Positions 9,091 through 16,386 of a stretch of DNA of 64,000 bases are shown in pieces. Both the position numbers and the translations under genes were made by a program. This DNA is from Kroppenstedtia eburnea. GTDB taxonomy: Bacteria > Bacillota > Bacilli > Thermoactinomycetales > DSM-45169. The stretch is taken from NCBI RefSeq assembly GCF_013282215.1, contig NZ_CP048103.1, forward strand, positions 992,001-1,056,000, in the 5' to 3' direction. Every line of letters starts with the position of its first letter. Position 1 is the first letter of the stretch. The notes under the pieces are model-generated. The model made no database searches. It saw nothing but the letters and a program-made list of their open reading frames with translations, and had not been told where the DNA came from.

Positions 9091-9945
9091 CTAAGAGTCG
9101 GTCCGTTCAAATGTAAAGCCTTCTCCCAAAACATCCCGGACATCATGCACCACCAGAAAGGAAGAGGGGTCCAGTTGATGGACCAACTGTTTCAGCCGGG
9201 GCAGTTCCTGGCGATTGATCACAATGTACAGAACCTCTTTATCTGTCCCGGTATAGCCGCCCCGCCCCTTGAGGAGGGTAACCCCCCGTTCCATTTCGTG
9301 AGTGATTTTATCGGAGATGGCGACGGCGGAGTTGGAGATGATGGTAACCGCTTTACGGGCATCCATTCCCTCGATGACGAGATCCACCAGCCGTGCCCCG
9401 ATAAACACAGCGACGAGGGTGTACATCACCTTTTCGCGACCGATCACAAAATAAGCCCCCATCAACACCAGCAGATCGAAGGCCAAAATAGAGCGGCCGA
9501 TACTCCATCCCAGGTATTTGTGACCCAACCGCGCCAGAATGGAGGCTCCACCTGTGGTTCCCCCGGAACGGAACACCAGCCCGAGACCGACTCCCACGAA
9601 AACCCCTGTATAAAGCGAGGCCAGCAGAGGATCACCGGGAATCGGAGCTCCCCACGACTCGGTGACGGTCAGAAAAAAGGAAGAAGTGATCGTTCCGATG
9701 ATCGTGTAAATCATGGTACGCCTGTCCAACACTTTAAAACCGAGAAAGAACAAAGGAATATTCAATGCCAGGTTGACCAGTCCCGGTGACCATTCAAACA
9801 AATAATAGGTGATAATGGTGATCCCGGCGATCCCGCCCTCGGCCAACTTGTTGGGAATGGCAAAATAGTTGATTCCCAGGGCAAAAATAAAAGATCCTGC
9901 CAGGATGAGGATCATCTCTTTCAGTATATTTTTGGAAAAAGTCAC
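9091..9945 (-). CDS. YitT family membrane protein
   Basis: 284 residues. The N-terminal ~200 residues hold five to six hydrophobic segments, with the family signatures NYFAIPNKLAEGGIAGI near the first helix and GLVFRSGGTTGGASIL in the middle. The C-terminal ~75 residues (KAVTIISNSAVAISDKI, GRGGYTGTDKEVLYIVI) form the cytoplasmic DUF2179 domain, a ferredoxin-like fold suspected of ligand binding. Integral membrane protein of unclear transport role; paralogues are common in sporulating Firmicutes. A GGCGAG-type site precedes the ATG. Transcribed alone, towards the shared terminator at 9021. Confidence 0.88.
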   Translation of the reverse strand: MTFSKNILKEMILILAGSFIFALGINYFAIPNKLAEGGIAGITIITYYLFEWSPGLVNLALNIPLFFLGFKVLDRRTMIYTIIGTITSSFFLTVTESWGAPIPGDPLLASLYTGVFVGVGLGLVFRSGGTTGGASILARLGHKYLGWSIGRSILAFDLLVLMGAYFVIGREKVMYTLVAVFIGARLVDLVIEGMDARKAVTIISNSAVAISDKITHEMERGVTLLKGRGGYTGTDKEVLYIVINRQELPRLKQLVHQLDPSSFLVVHDVRDVLGEGFTFERTDS

Positions 9946-10053
9946 CCAGACTCGCCTCCTTCACATGGATATAAGATCTTCACATAAAATCTATTATACA
10001 AAGGCAGAAGCCGCCGGACAACGGGAAAATTGCACCGTCACCCACAACATAAA

Positions 10054-10107
10054 ACAACCGGGATTTCGAACCTCTCCATCGAAGGAGGGGCTTGAGATCC
10101 CGGTTGT
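10054..10107 (-). terminator. intrinsic terminator of the VOC gene
   Basis: Stem CAACCGGGAT (10055-10064) with ATCCCGGTTG (10097-10106). Read on the minus strand it is followed by TTTTATG. A second inner stem (cctctcc/ggagggg) strengthens it. Confidence 0.7.
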
Positions 10108-10127
10108 ATATGATCGGGACAACTGGG

Positions 10128-10556
10128 TTACATTTTGATGTCATCACTTTCATAGTTGACCTGCCATTCGATTCCGAACTTGTCCGTCAGGTTGCCGTAG
10201 CATTTGCTCCAGAAGGTCTCCTGAAGTTCCATTCCTACGGTTCCACCTTCTTTTAATTTGTGAAACAGAGATTTGACCTCATCCAGATCCCGGCTGGAGA
10301 TGGAGAGGCTGATATTGTTTCCCGCCACAAACCGCATGCCGGGCGGAACATCGGAAAACATGAAATTGCTTCCCCGAATGTTGAGCCGGGCATGCATGAC
10401 TAAATCCTCGGATCCTTCCGGCATGGAATGTTCCGGGTTGGGCGGCACATCCCCATAGGTCATGATTTTGGGTCTTTCCGTTCCAAAAACCTCTGCATAA
10501 AACTCAACCGCTTCACGACAGTTTCCATTGAAATTGATATATACATCCACAGCCAT
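10128..10556 (-). CDS. VOC family protein (PhnB/YjdN-like glyoxalase fold)
   Basis: 142 residues with two beta-alpha-beta-beta-beta repeats of the vicinal oxygen chelate fold. Family landmarks are the start VYINFNGNCREAVEFYAEVFG, a middle FMFSDVPPGM segment and the end WSKCYGNLTDKFGIEWQVNY. This subgroup is the PhnB/YjdN type, usually of unknown substrate; no metal-binding triad can be assigned with certainty. Single gene, with its own terminator downstream. Confidence 0.85.
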   Translation of the reverse strand: MAVDVYINFNGNCREAVEFYAEVFGTERPKIMTYGDVPPNPEHSMPEGSEDLVMHARLNIRGSNFMFSDVPPGMRFVAGNNISLSISSRDLDEVKSLFHKLKEGGTVGMELQETFWSKCYGNLTDKFGIEWQVNYESDDIKM

Positions 10557-10647
10557 TTACAGCACTCCTTAGCATAAAATGGTTATCATATTTTACCATT
10601 ATGCCTACATACAGTCAATATATTGGGGAGAATAAAAAGGTAGCAGG

Positions 10648-10904
10648 CAGGCATGTTGATTAGCCATATTTTAGGAAGGAAATAGGGTGGGGATGGTGGG
10701 GCCTTTGATTCACCTTTGTACCCATAGGGCACAAGTCTCCCCAGGGTCGCTTCCGCTCCCGGGTCTCGCTATACGCTCTTTGCAAGAGATCGTAGCCGTC
10801 CCACCATCCCCGTCCCCACAAGCAATATTTTAATTGAGGCAAGAGGAAGAGCGAAAGGTCAGTTTCGTTTCTGCGGCCCATTACATGGTTAATCAACAGC
10901 CCTG
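10648..10904. mobile_element. MITE-like repeat, family 1, copy 1
   Basis: 257 bp bounded by imperfect ~20-bp inverted repeats (left CAGGCATGTTGATTAGCCAT, right the complement of CAGGGCTGTTGATTAACCAT). A close copy lies at 51341-51599. The inside carries a GC-rich module (GGGCACAAGTCTC...GGTCTCGCTAT) also present twice in the element at 43054. No transposase, so it would move only in trans. Open frames inside it are not genes. Confidence 0.75.
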
Positions 10905-10955
10905 ACAAAGGAGCTTCTTTTTTTACTTTGGCTAATCGACATGGTCGGTATTATA

Positions 10956-11025
10956 CTTCCGAATAGTAAAAAAATTTTTCTTTATTTCCGATTGCCCTTG
11001 CTCTATAATTACTATCGATGGGTAT
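10956..11025 (+). promoter_or_regulatory. promoter block of quorum-sensing cassette 1
   Basis: TATAAT at 11004-11009, with TTTATT 17 bp upstream instead of a good -35. The whole block (GAATA, then A-run/T-run, CTTTATTT, TCTATAAT, GATGGGTATTT) recurs at 20672-20741 with identical spacing (43 bp from GAATA to TATAAT). The poor -35 and conserved AT-rich inverted region suggest activator control, perhaps by the encoded regulator. Confidence 0.6.
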
Positions 11026-11068
11026 TTCTAGGATCATAGGCATTTTTGAGAAGGGAATGAGGAATAAA

Positions 11069-12391
11069 ATGATGGATGTCCAAGAGATGGGAAAAATAAT
11101 CAGAAGAGTCAGGAAGGAACGTGGATTCAGATTGGAGGATTTGGCTGATGAAAACATCTCTCCGGCCACGATCAGCAACATTGAGCGGGGAGTTCCCCAT
11201 GTGAATCATGAACGGGCTATGTATTTGTTGGAAAAGCTTAATTTAGAATTGAAAGACTTGCCCAAGTTGATCATGGGAGAGAAGAGGAAATTTGATGAGT
11301 ATCTGTATTATCTAAAATCTGCGGACATCAAACGAGAGATCGGAGACATCCAAGGAGCTCTCGAAAAGTTAGACTCGCTTCAACTCAGCGACGATCATCC
11401 GTTGGCACCCATGTTGTTCTATTTGAAAGGGAAGTGCCATAAGGATCTACAAAATTTCAATCGTGCAAAACGCAATCTGTACAAAGCGATTCAGTTGACC
11501 AGCCAGCAGTCTGATCATACAAATATTGAAGCAGTTTCTTTTCTTGAACTCGCCATTTGTGAATATTTCCAGAATGACTTAGACAACGCTTTGAAATTTA
11601 CTGAAAGTGGGATCGATGCATTTCAACATGATGGAGAGCGTCAAGATGCTTGGTACCTTCTTCAGGCAAACAAGGGGCTGTACCTTGAACGGATGGGGCG
11701 GATCGGATCGGCTATGAAGGTGGTGGAAGATAACTGGGATGACTTATCCAAAATGGAGAACGTTCAAGTAAAACTTGTTTTCTATTGGCTACGATCAGAA
11801 CTTAACTATCGTCTTGAAATGGATGAAGAAGCATCACGTTATGCTATGGAAGGATTGGAATTGGCCAGGATCAATCGTAAGTTTTCCTCAACACACAGCC
11901 TTTCCACAGTACTTGGAAGCGTCTATTTGCGCCAAGGTGAGTTGGACAAAGCGGAAGATAGCTTCATGAATGCCTTGGGGTGCATAGGTAAGTTGGAGAG
12001 TAAGGAGAGTATCGCGAACATCTATATTCGCTTAGGCTCCTTATACAAACTCAAAGACCAACATGATCAGGCGGCTCAAGCTCTTGAAAAGGCAATTCAA
12101 ACAGGGAAAGAGTATAATGACATACCGCGTCTAACCTCGGCATATATTGCAATGGGGGAACTATTGCTGTTCAAAGGACAACAACGAGAAGCTGTCGAAT
12201 ATTTTAATGAAGCCCTTCATTTTGCGACCAAGCACAATTTAAAGAAACGAGAACATCGTGCCTTGTACGGGTTGGCCAGTTCATGGAAAGGAATTGATGA
12301 GCAGGAATTTCAAAAGTGTATGATGAGTATGCATGAATTACAAGGACAACTCAGACAAACAGAGAGGGTGTTTTTCGATGAAGTGGATTAA
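11069..12391 (+). CDS. XRE-type HTH plus TPR regulator (Rap/NprR/PlcR-like, RRNPP family)
   Basis: About 440 residues. Residues 1-62 form an XRE helix-turn-helix (MGKIIRRVRKERGFRLEDLA, then ISPATISNIERG). The rest is a continuous run of TPR helices, for example DNALKFTESGIDAF, AEDSFMNALGCIG and AVEYFNEALHFA. This is the architecture of peptide-sensing regulators of the RRNPP group. The start follows from alignment with the paralogue at 20763: ATG 11069 (or 11072), with GAGG at 11059-11062. A small secreted-peptide gene starts inside its 3' end (12378), exactly the layout of nprR-nprX and rap-phr pairs. It probably binds the re-imported peptide and regulates transcription; targets are unknown. 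Confidence 0.85.
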   Translation: MMDVQEMGKIIRRVRKERGFRLEDLADENISPATISNIERGVPHVNHERAMYLLEKLNLELKDLPKLIMGEKRKFDEYLYYLKSADIKREIGDIQGALEKLDSLQLSDDHPLAPMLFYLKGKCHKDLQNFNRAKRNLYKAIQLTSQQSDHTNIEAVSFLELAICEYFQNDLDNALKFTESGIDAFQHDGERQDAWYLLQANKGLYLERMGRIGSAMKVVEDNWDDLSKMENVQVKLVFYWLRSELNYRLEMDEEASRYAMEGLELARINRKFSSTHSLSTVLGSVYLRQGELDKAEDSFMNALGCIGKLESKESIANIYIRLGSLYKLKDQHDQAAQALEKAIQTGKEYNDIPRLTSAYIAMGELLLFKGQQREAVEYFNEALHFATKHNLKKREHRALYGLASSWKGIDEQEFQKCMMSMHELQGQLRQTERVFFDEVD

Positions 12392-12527
12392 AAAAAGTTT
12401 TCTCGTCTCCTTGTCTGCGTTTATTTTTTGTGTCGGTGCTTACTCAATGGCTGAGAAGATCACCACCAGCAGCGGTTTGGTTGCGGAAAACACTGCACCA
12501 AGTAAAGATAATCCCGTAGGTAGTTGA
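12378..12527 (+). CDS. Phr/NprX-like signal peptide precursor 1
   Basis: A 49-residue precursor starting at ATG 12378, 14 bp inside the end of the regulator gene. Positively charged start (MKWIKK), hydrophobic core SFLVSLSAFIFCVGAYS, then a hydrophilic tail ending SKDNPVGS. The end resembles the mature NprX signal SKPDIVG in composition and position. Expected to be exported by Sec, trimmed outside and re-imported by an oligopeptide permease to act on the TPR regulator. Export and maturation are inferred from family knowledge. Confidence 0.75.
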   Translation: MKWIKKSFLVSLSAFIFCVGAYSMAEKITTSSGLVAENTAPSKDNPVGS

Positions 12528-12675
12528 AGAGGTGCGTTTGAATCCAATTTATTTTATCTGCTGGGATACACGGCAGAGCATTAACTTTTAATGACAAAGT
12601 TCGTTTGTATGAATTTCTCCATTAGTGCCATGTGTCACTTTAGAACCAACTGCACTAACCCCATAAAACTTCCTC

Positions 12676-12704
12676 AATCCAGCTATAGCTGGATTTTTTT
12701 CTTT
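12676..12704 (+). terminator. intrinsic terminator after cassette 1
   Basis: Perfect 20-bp palindrome at 12676-12695 (stem AATCCAGC, loop TATA) followed directly by a T7 run. It ends the regulator/peptide transcript. Between 12528 and 12675 I see no gene. Confidence 0.85.
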
Positions 12705-12721
12705 TCACAACCAAAGTCCTA

Positions 12722-12751
12722 TTGGTCAGGAAAGTCAAGATAATCTATAAT
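12722..12751 (+). promoter_or_regulatory. promoter of the polymorphic toxin gene
   Basis: TTGGTC (12722-12727) and TATAAT (12746-12751) with an 18-bp spacer, about 40 bp before the toxin start. Confidence 0.65.
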
Positions 12752-12791
12752 CCAATGGAACAACATTCTTCCAAAAAGGGAGCGTGGTTGA

Positions 12792-14552
12792 TTGGATTTT
12801 TTACGTTTGCTCCTTCGAAAGGTAAGAAGCAGAAGGGGTTCCCCCACCGTTGAATATGTGTTTGTGATGGTGGCCGCCGCGATGTTGGCGGGAATTGTGG
12901 TCGGAATTGTGAAAAGTGAGCCCGTGCAGGCATCATTACGACAAGTCATTCTTTGCTCTGTTCCCTTCCTTTACGATGAAAACGGAGAACCTTCCTGTAA
13001 GGTCGGGAAGTACATGGCCAAAGAAGACCCGGAGCCGGAACCTCCGGCGGAAGAAACAAATCCTCTTCAATTGATCACAAAGCCTGATTTTGAATCCACA
13101 CCTCCGGTAAAGCCGGTGAAAAGTGATCCACCTTGGTATGAATGTGCACTAAGTTGGGACTGCATCAAGAAAAAAGGGGGAGAGCTGAAAGACCACCTTT
13201 TGGAGAAAATTCGCAAGGAAGCGATTCAACATTGTGGATCAGATGCTGATTGTATCAGAGACTACATGGAAAAGCGGGTGGGCGCAGATATAGCTGGTCT
13301 TTTGTTCCCTCACCTGAGTTCTCAATCAAGCAAGCTCGGGAAGTTCTTCGGCATAGATCCATGGTTTGAATTTTCCAGTTTTGTCATGGATCACCCCACG
13401 TTTTCACTGGGCGTAGTTTCAACTATCATTGCCTTGATTGTTGTCCCACCGCTTGGGGGAACGATGTTGGTCAGCGGAGCCGTTTCCGGCGGAATTTCGT
13501 GGTGGGAGGGAAACGATTTAGACACCATCCTGCGGGATTCGGGGATTGGTGGATTTGCGGGAGTCTTCGGTTATGGTGTGTTTGCTGGGGTATCCCGATA
13601 TGTGGGAGCCCGATTGGCGCAATCCACGCTCAGTCCATTCACACAGAAGTGGTTGCCCAAGATCATCGGAGGCGGCAGTGGTGGAGGGGCGGATCAATCG
13701 GCTTTTGACGGGTTGAGAGACCGCAAATTCGATTGGAGAAGTGCCACCATTGCCGGTATGATCGGCATGCTGATCCCCTATGCCGGAGCAGTCATCGACG
13801 GCTCCCCCGCCCTGGGAAAACAGTTGCAACAAATGATCCCCGGTGTCTCCGGCGACGGCACACTGGCCATGCCGTGGGTGAAGAAAAACGGGCAGGAAGC
13901 GGCGGAGGGGTATAACAAGGCTACAGGTAAGGGTGGAGGAACGCATGCTCCATTTAAAGCCAGTAAGCCGCCAAAATTGCAGTCGGGAGACCCAAACTTT
14001 TCTTTTACTACTGTGAAAGATAAAGACGGTAACCTTATAGCACATACAAGCGATGGAAGAAAATTCAAAGTAAGATATGGAGAAAAGGCAAATACCACAG
14101 AAACAGGGAAATCTGGTTTGGGTCGAGAGTATTCAGTCAGCTTTGACAAAGATGCGTTCCCTGACTTCTCTAAATATGCTATAAAGGATAAAGAAGGCAA
14201 CCCTATTGAAGTCATACTACCATCTGATGCTCTTGTTGGATCAAGTAGCGATCAGACTAGATATGCAACACAATTGATGAAAGAGAAGTACCCAAATTGG
14301 GAGACAGATTTGGGCTTCTCGGACAGCCAAATAGATTCCATACGTAGAAACCAAGGATCTATTGGGCCAACCCTTCCTGCTCAAAGAGACATGACAAAAT
14401 GGTCACCTTCCCAAATAGAAGATGCCAAGCAAAAGTTAACTTGGCATCATGATAAAGAAACGGGGAAATTGATCCTAGTTCCCTGGGATTTAAATGATAC
14501 CATTAAACATACTGGCGGCCACAAATTTTGGGGTAGACAAAAGGTTAAATAG
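12792..14552 (+). CDS. polymorphic toxin with prepilin-like N-terminus and WHH (HNH/EndoVII) nuclease tip
   Basis: 586 residues. The N-terminus has charged residues (RKVRSRR), then G16-SPTVE(21)-Y and a hydrophobic helix VFVMVAAAMLAGIVVGIV. This is the class III/Flp prepilin pattern with Glu at +5. A Pro/Glu-rich linker, a Cys-containing segment (about 115-160) and a hydrophobic Gly-rich region (about 195-330), which may cross a membrane, follow. The C-terminus (about 549-586) reads TWHHDKETGKLILVPWDLND and ends TGGHKFWGRQKVK, the WHH-type HNH/Endonuclease VII nuclease, so the tip probably cuts DNA. Base composition drops from GC-rich to AT-rich near 13930, marking a swapped toxin tip. TTG 12792 follows GGGAG. 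The SUKH gene starts 14 bp after the stop and is the likely immunity gene. Confidence 0.8.
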   Translation: MDFLRLLLRKVRSRRGSPTVEYVFVMVAAAMLAGIVVGIVKSEPVQASLRQVILCSVPFLYDENGEPSCKVGKYMAKEDPEPEPPAEETNPLQLITKPDFESTPPVKPVKSDPPWYECALSWDCIKKKGGELKDHLLEKIRKEAIQHCGSDADCIRDYMEKRVGADIAGLLFPHLSSQSSKLGKFFGIDPWFEFSSFVMDHPTFSLGVVSTIIALIVVPPLGGTMLVSGAVSGGISWWEGNDLDTILRDSGIGGFAGVFGYGVFAGVSRYVGARLAQSTLSPFTQKWLPKIIGGGSGGGADQSAFDGLRDRKFDWRSATIAGMIGMLIPYAGAVIDGSPALGKQLQQMIPGVSGDGTLAMPWVKKNGQEAAEGYNKATGKGGGTHAPFKASKPPKLQSGDPNFSFTTVKDKDGNLIAHTSDGRKFKVRYGEKANTTETGKSGLGREYSVSFDKDAFPDFSKYAIKDKEGNPIEVILPSDALVGSSSDQTRYATQLMKEKYPNWETDLGFSDSQIDSIRRNQGSIGPTLPAQRDMTKWSPSQIEDAKQKLTWHHDKETGKLILVPWDLNDTIKHTGGHKFWGRQKVK

Positions 14553-14565
14553 GGAGGATAACACA

Positions 14566-15024
14566 ATGGAATGGGTTAAATTGAATCGTCCTCTTTCTCA
14601 CGAGACCATCAAAAAGCTTGAAGAGGAGCTTGGAATAAACTTACCTCGAGATTTTATCGACTGGTATTCATTATATGATTTACCGAAACAGCAAGAACTG
14701 CTTGTTGATGTAGATGGTGAACCATGTGATATTGATAGTTTTTATCCGATTCAAATGATGGCCAGTGAATCGAAATCGTTTTTTGACGAGGATAAGCAGT
14801 TAAGTGAAAATGGCAAGGTTTTGCCATTTGCTTTTGACTCAATCGGTAGTCAGTACTGTTTCTTCTACCCTAAGAACAGCAAGGCCCCTTCCACAATTTT
14901 TTTTCACCATAAGGATGACCATGTCTCCGAGCTGTTTGATGGTGATCATATCGACGAATCATTTACTATCAGCTCAACTTTTCAAGGCTTTTTAGACCAA
15001 CTCTATATTCGCGAAGAGGATTAA
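14566..15024 (+). CDS. SMI1/KNR4 (SUKH) family immunity protein
   Basis: 152 residues with the SUKH pattern: WVKLNRPLSHETIKKLEEEL, GINLPRDFIDWYSLYD, then a central GKVLPFAFDSIGSQYCFFYP and VSELFDGDHIDESF before a C-terminal helix FQGFLDQLY. SUKH proteins are the commonest immunity family for nuclease-type polymorphic toxins. ATG 14566 has AGGGAGGA just upstream. It lies 14 bp after the WHH nuclease toxin, so it very likely binds and blocks that tip. Cytoplasmic. Confidence 0.85.
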   Translation: MEWVKLNRPLSHETIKKLEEELGINLPRDFIDWYSLYDLPKQQELLVDVDGEPCDIDSFYPIQMMASESKSFFDEDKQLSENGKVLPFAFDSIGSQYCFFYPKNSKAPSTIFFHHKDDHVSELFDGDHIDESFTISSTFQGFLDQLYIREED

Positions 15025-15047
15025 TTATCAAGAGGTAGGCAATTAAG

Positions 15048-15500
15048 TTGAAAATCAAGAAGAGCGACAAAAAAGTACTAAACAAAGAAGAGGAGAATGA
15101 CCTGTTTCAATATTGGCTGATGGAAATGGGGGATCTTTTAGACGAGTTTGTGGAGGAAATGCCGAGTGAGCTTCAATTGGACTACTCTCCACAATCGCTT
15201 CTGCGCCTAGAAGAATGGATCATTTCCAACTACAAAACCATTCCCGAAATCAAATCAAATAGCGCAATGTTGGACAAACTTGCAAGGTATGTAGGAGAAA
15301 CCTTCAGAGAAAATATTGGCGGCATATGGGAGATCCCATTGGACGATCCCAAGTATGTCTTCTATGGAATTCCGCAGATCGTGTTTAAAGATGAAACTAT
15401 TTCTCCTATGTGCCCACTGATCTCCATTACTACCTGTGTGGATCGTAGAAGGGGAGATGCTCTTTACAGAGAGTATATGAATAGGACCAGATCTGACTAA
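15048..15500 (+). CDS. putative immunity protein, copy 1 of a duplicated family
   Basis: 150 residues, acidic, no signal peptide. I do not recognise the family with certainty. Features are a helical N-terminus (YWLMEMGDLLDEFVEEMP), the pair SLLRLEEWIISNYKTI, then YVGETFRENIGGIWEIPLDD and a C-terminal CPLISITTCVDR segment. A nearly identical gene lies at 17433-17873, only about ten base changes over roughly 430 bp, including the terminator. Position directly behind the SUKH gene in an immunity array, and the second copy directly behind a toxin-tip remnant, suggest an immunity protein. TTG start after AGAGGTAGG. Confidence 0.65.
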   Translation: MKIKKSDKKVLNKEEENDLFQYWLMEMGDLLDEFVEEMPSELQLDYSPQSLLRLEEWIISNYKTIPEIKSNSAMLDKLARYVGETFRENIGGIWEIPLDDPKYVFYGIPQIVFKDETISPMCPLISITTCVDRRRGDALYREYMNRTRSD

Positions 15501-15507
15501 GTAAACA

Positions 15508-15532
15508 CCCCCTCCAAAACGGAGGGGGTTTG
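15508..15532 (+). terminator. intrinsic terminator
   Basis: Stem CCCCCTCC (15508-15515) with GGAGGGGG (15521-15528), then TT. The same hairpin follows the duplicate gene at 17882. Confidence 0.8.
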
Positions 15533-15660
15533 GATATTCTTAGCTTGAAAGAGTTGGTTACTATTCTAAACGGGAAAAGGACAGACTGATCTGTTAGATT
15601 TGATAATGGTACTCGGGCAACTGTTCAACTTCGATCTGCTTATGCGGGATGCGGGGAAAG

Positions 15661-15756
15661 ATGCAACTAGTGGATAGAGAAGTCCATGCAAAAGCTGGAC
15701 ATACAGGTGGTAGAGAAATTTGGGGTGGAGAAGAAGCTAGAAAAGGTAAATATTGA
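15661..15756 (+). pseudogene. orphan toxin tip (HNH/WHH nuclease C-terminus)
   Basis: A 31-codon frame reading MQLVDREVHAKAGHTGGREI then WGGEEARKGKY and stop. It matches the last part of WHH/HNH toxins (LVP..LH...HTGG...WGG) and lines up with the end of the intact toxin (LVPWDLND...HTGGHKFWG). No start signal and no N-terminal toxin body; upstream sequence (15540-15660) is not readable as protein. It sits directly before a SUKH gene, its likely former partner. Remnant of a displaced toxin cassette. Confidence 0.6.
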
Positions 15757-15767
15757 GGTGAATAATA

Positions 15768-16255
15768 TTGGTCAAGTGGCTGGATACAGATGAACCGGTA
15801 AAAAAAGAAGATATTGAGCATGTTGAAAAAGAATTTGGAATTCGTTTCCCTAAAGACTATGCAGAGTACGCAATACAGAATCATGGTGGTGTTCCTGATC
15901 CAAACTCCTTTGACTTTGAGGGTCGGAAGGGAGCAGTTTTTGAACGGTTGTTAAGTTATGATGAAACACAGCCGCATTACATTTAAAAGTGTATCATTGG
16001 ATCAAAACATGTTTACCGAGGAAAGTGTATCCCATCGGAAGCGATCCTTTTGGTAACTACATTTGCTTCAGCTATCGTGAGAATGAGTCGAATCCGTGCA
16101 TTGTCTTTTGGGATCATGAAAAGGCCAGTCCCAAAACTGCTATCAGTTATGTATGCGGTTCATTTTCTGAGTTGATATCTAAGTTGTATGAAGTAGACAC
16201 CAGTGAGATCGACAAAATGTTAAGAGAAGAGTATCCAGATCTTGATTGGAGCTAA
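15768..16255 (+). pseudogene. SUKH immunity gene with a frameshift
   Basis: Two adjoining frames together make one SMI1/KNR4 protein closely related to the gene at 17980: WLDTDEPVKKEDIEHVEKEF, GIRFPKDYAEYAIQNHGG, then after the break KVYPIGSDPFGNYICFSYRE, NPCIVFWDHEKASPKTA. The break is near 15981-15985, where ATTTAAAAGTG gives a stop; one extra T would restore HYILKVYHW. TTG 15768 follows GAGGTG. A real one-base loss or a sequencing error; if real, the immunity gene is dead, in line with the loss of its toxin. Confidence 0.7.
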
Positions 16256-16303
16256 TGCCATTTCCTAAGCGAGGCAGTTGGATTGTAGACTCTATTTTAC
16301 TGT

Positions 16304-16323
16304 AACCCCTTTAGGGGTTTTTG
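16304..16323 (+). terminator. intrinsic terminator
   Basis: AACCCC (16304-16309), short loop, GGGGTT (16314-16319) and a T tract. Confidence 0.75.
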
Positions 16324-16386
16324 GAGCTTCATCAGAGACAAATACAAGGAAATGAAAGAAGCATCCAGGAAAGGAAGGGGTAAAAA

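Noticed and set aside
10660-10908. Open frame on the minus strand inside the family 1 repeat
   Set aside because: Lies wholly in the repeat, shows repeat-derived low-complexity residues and no ribosome binding site. The matching frame at 51523 is coding only because it follows a real gene.
10992-11009. TTGCCC as a -35 for cassette 1
   Set aside because: Only 6 bp from the -10 hexamer, and not conserved in cassette 2.
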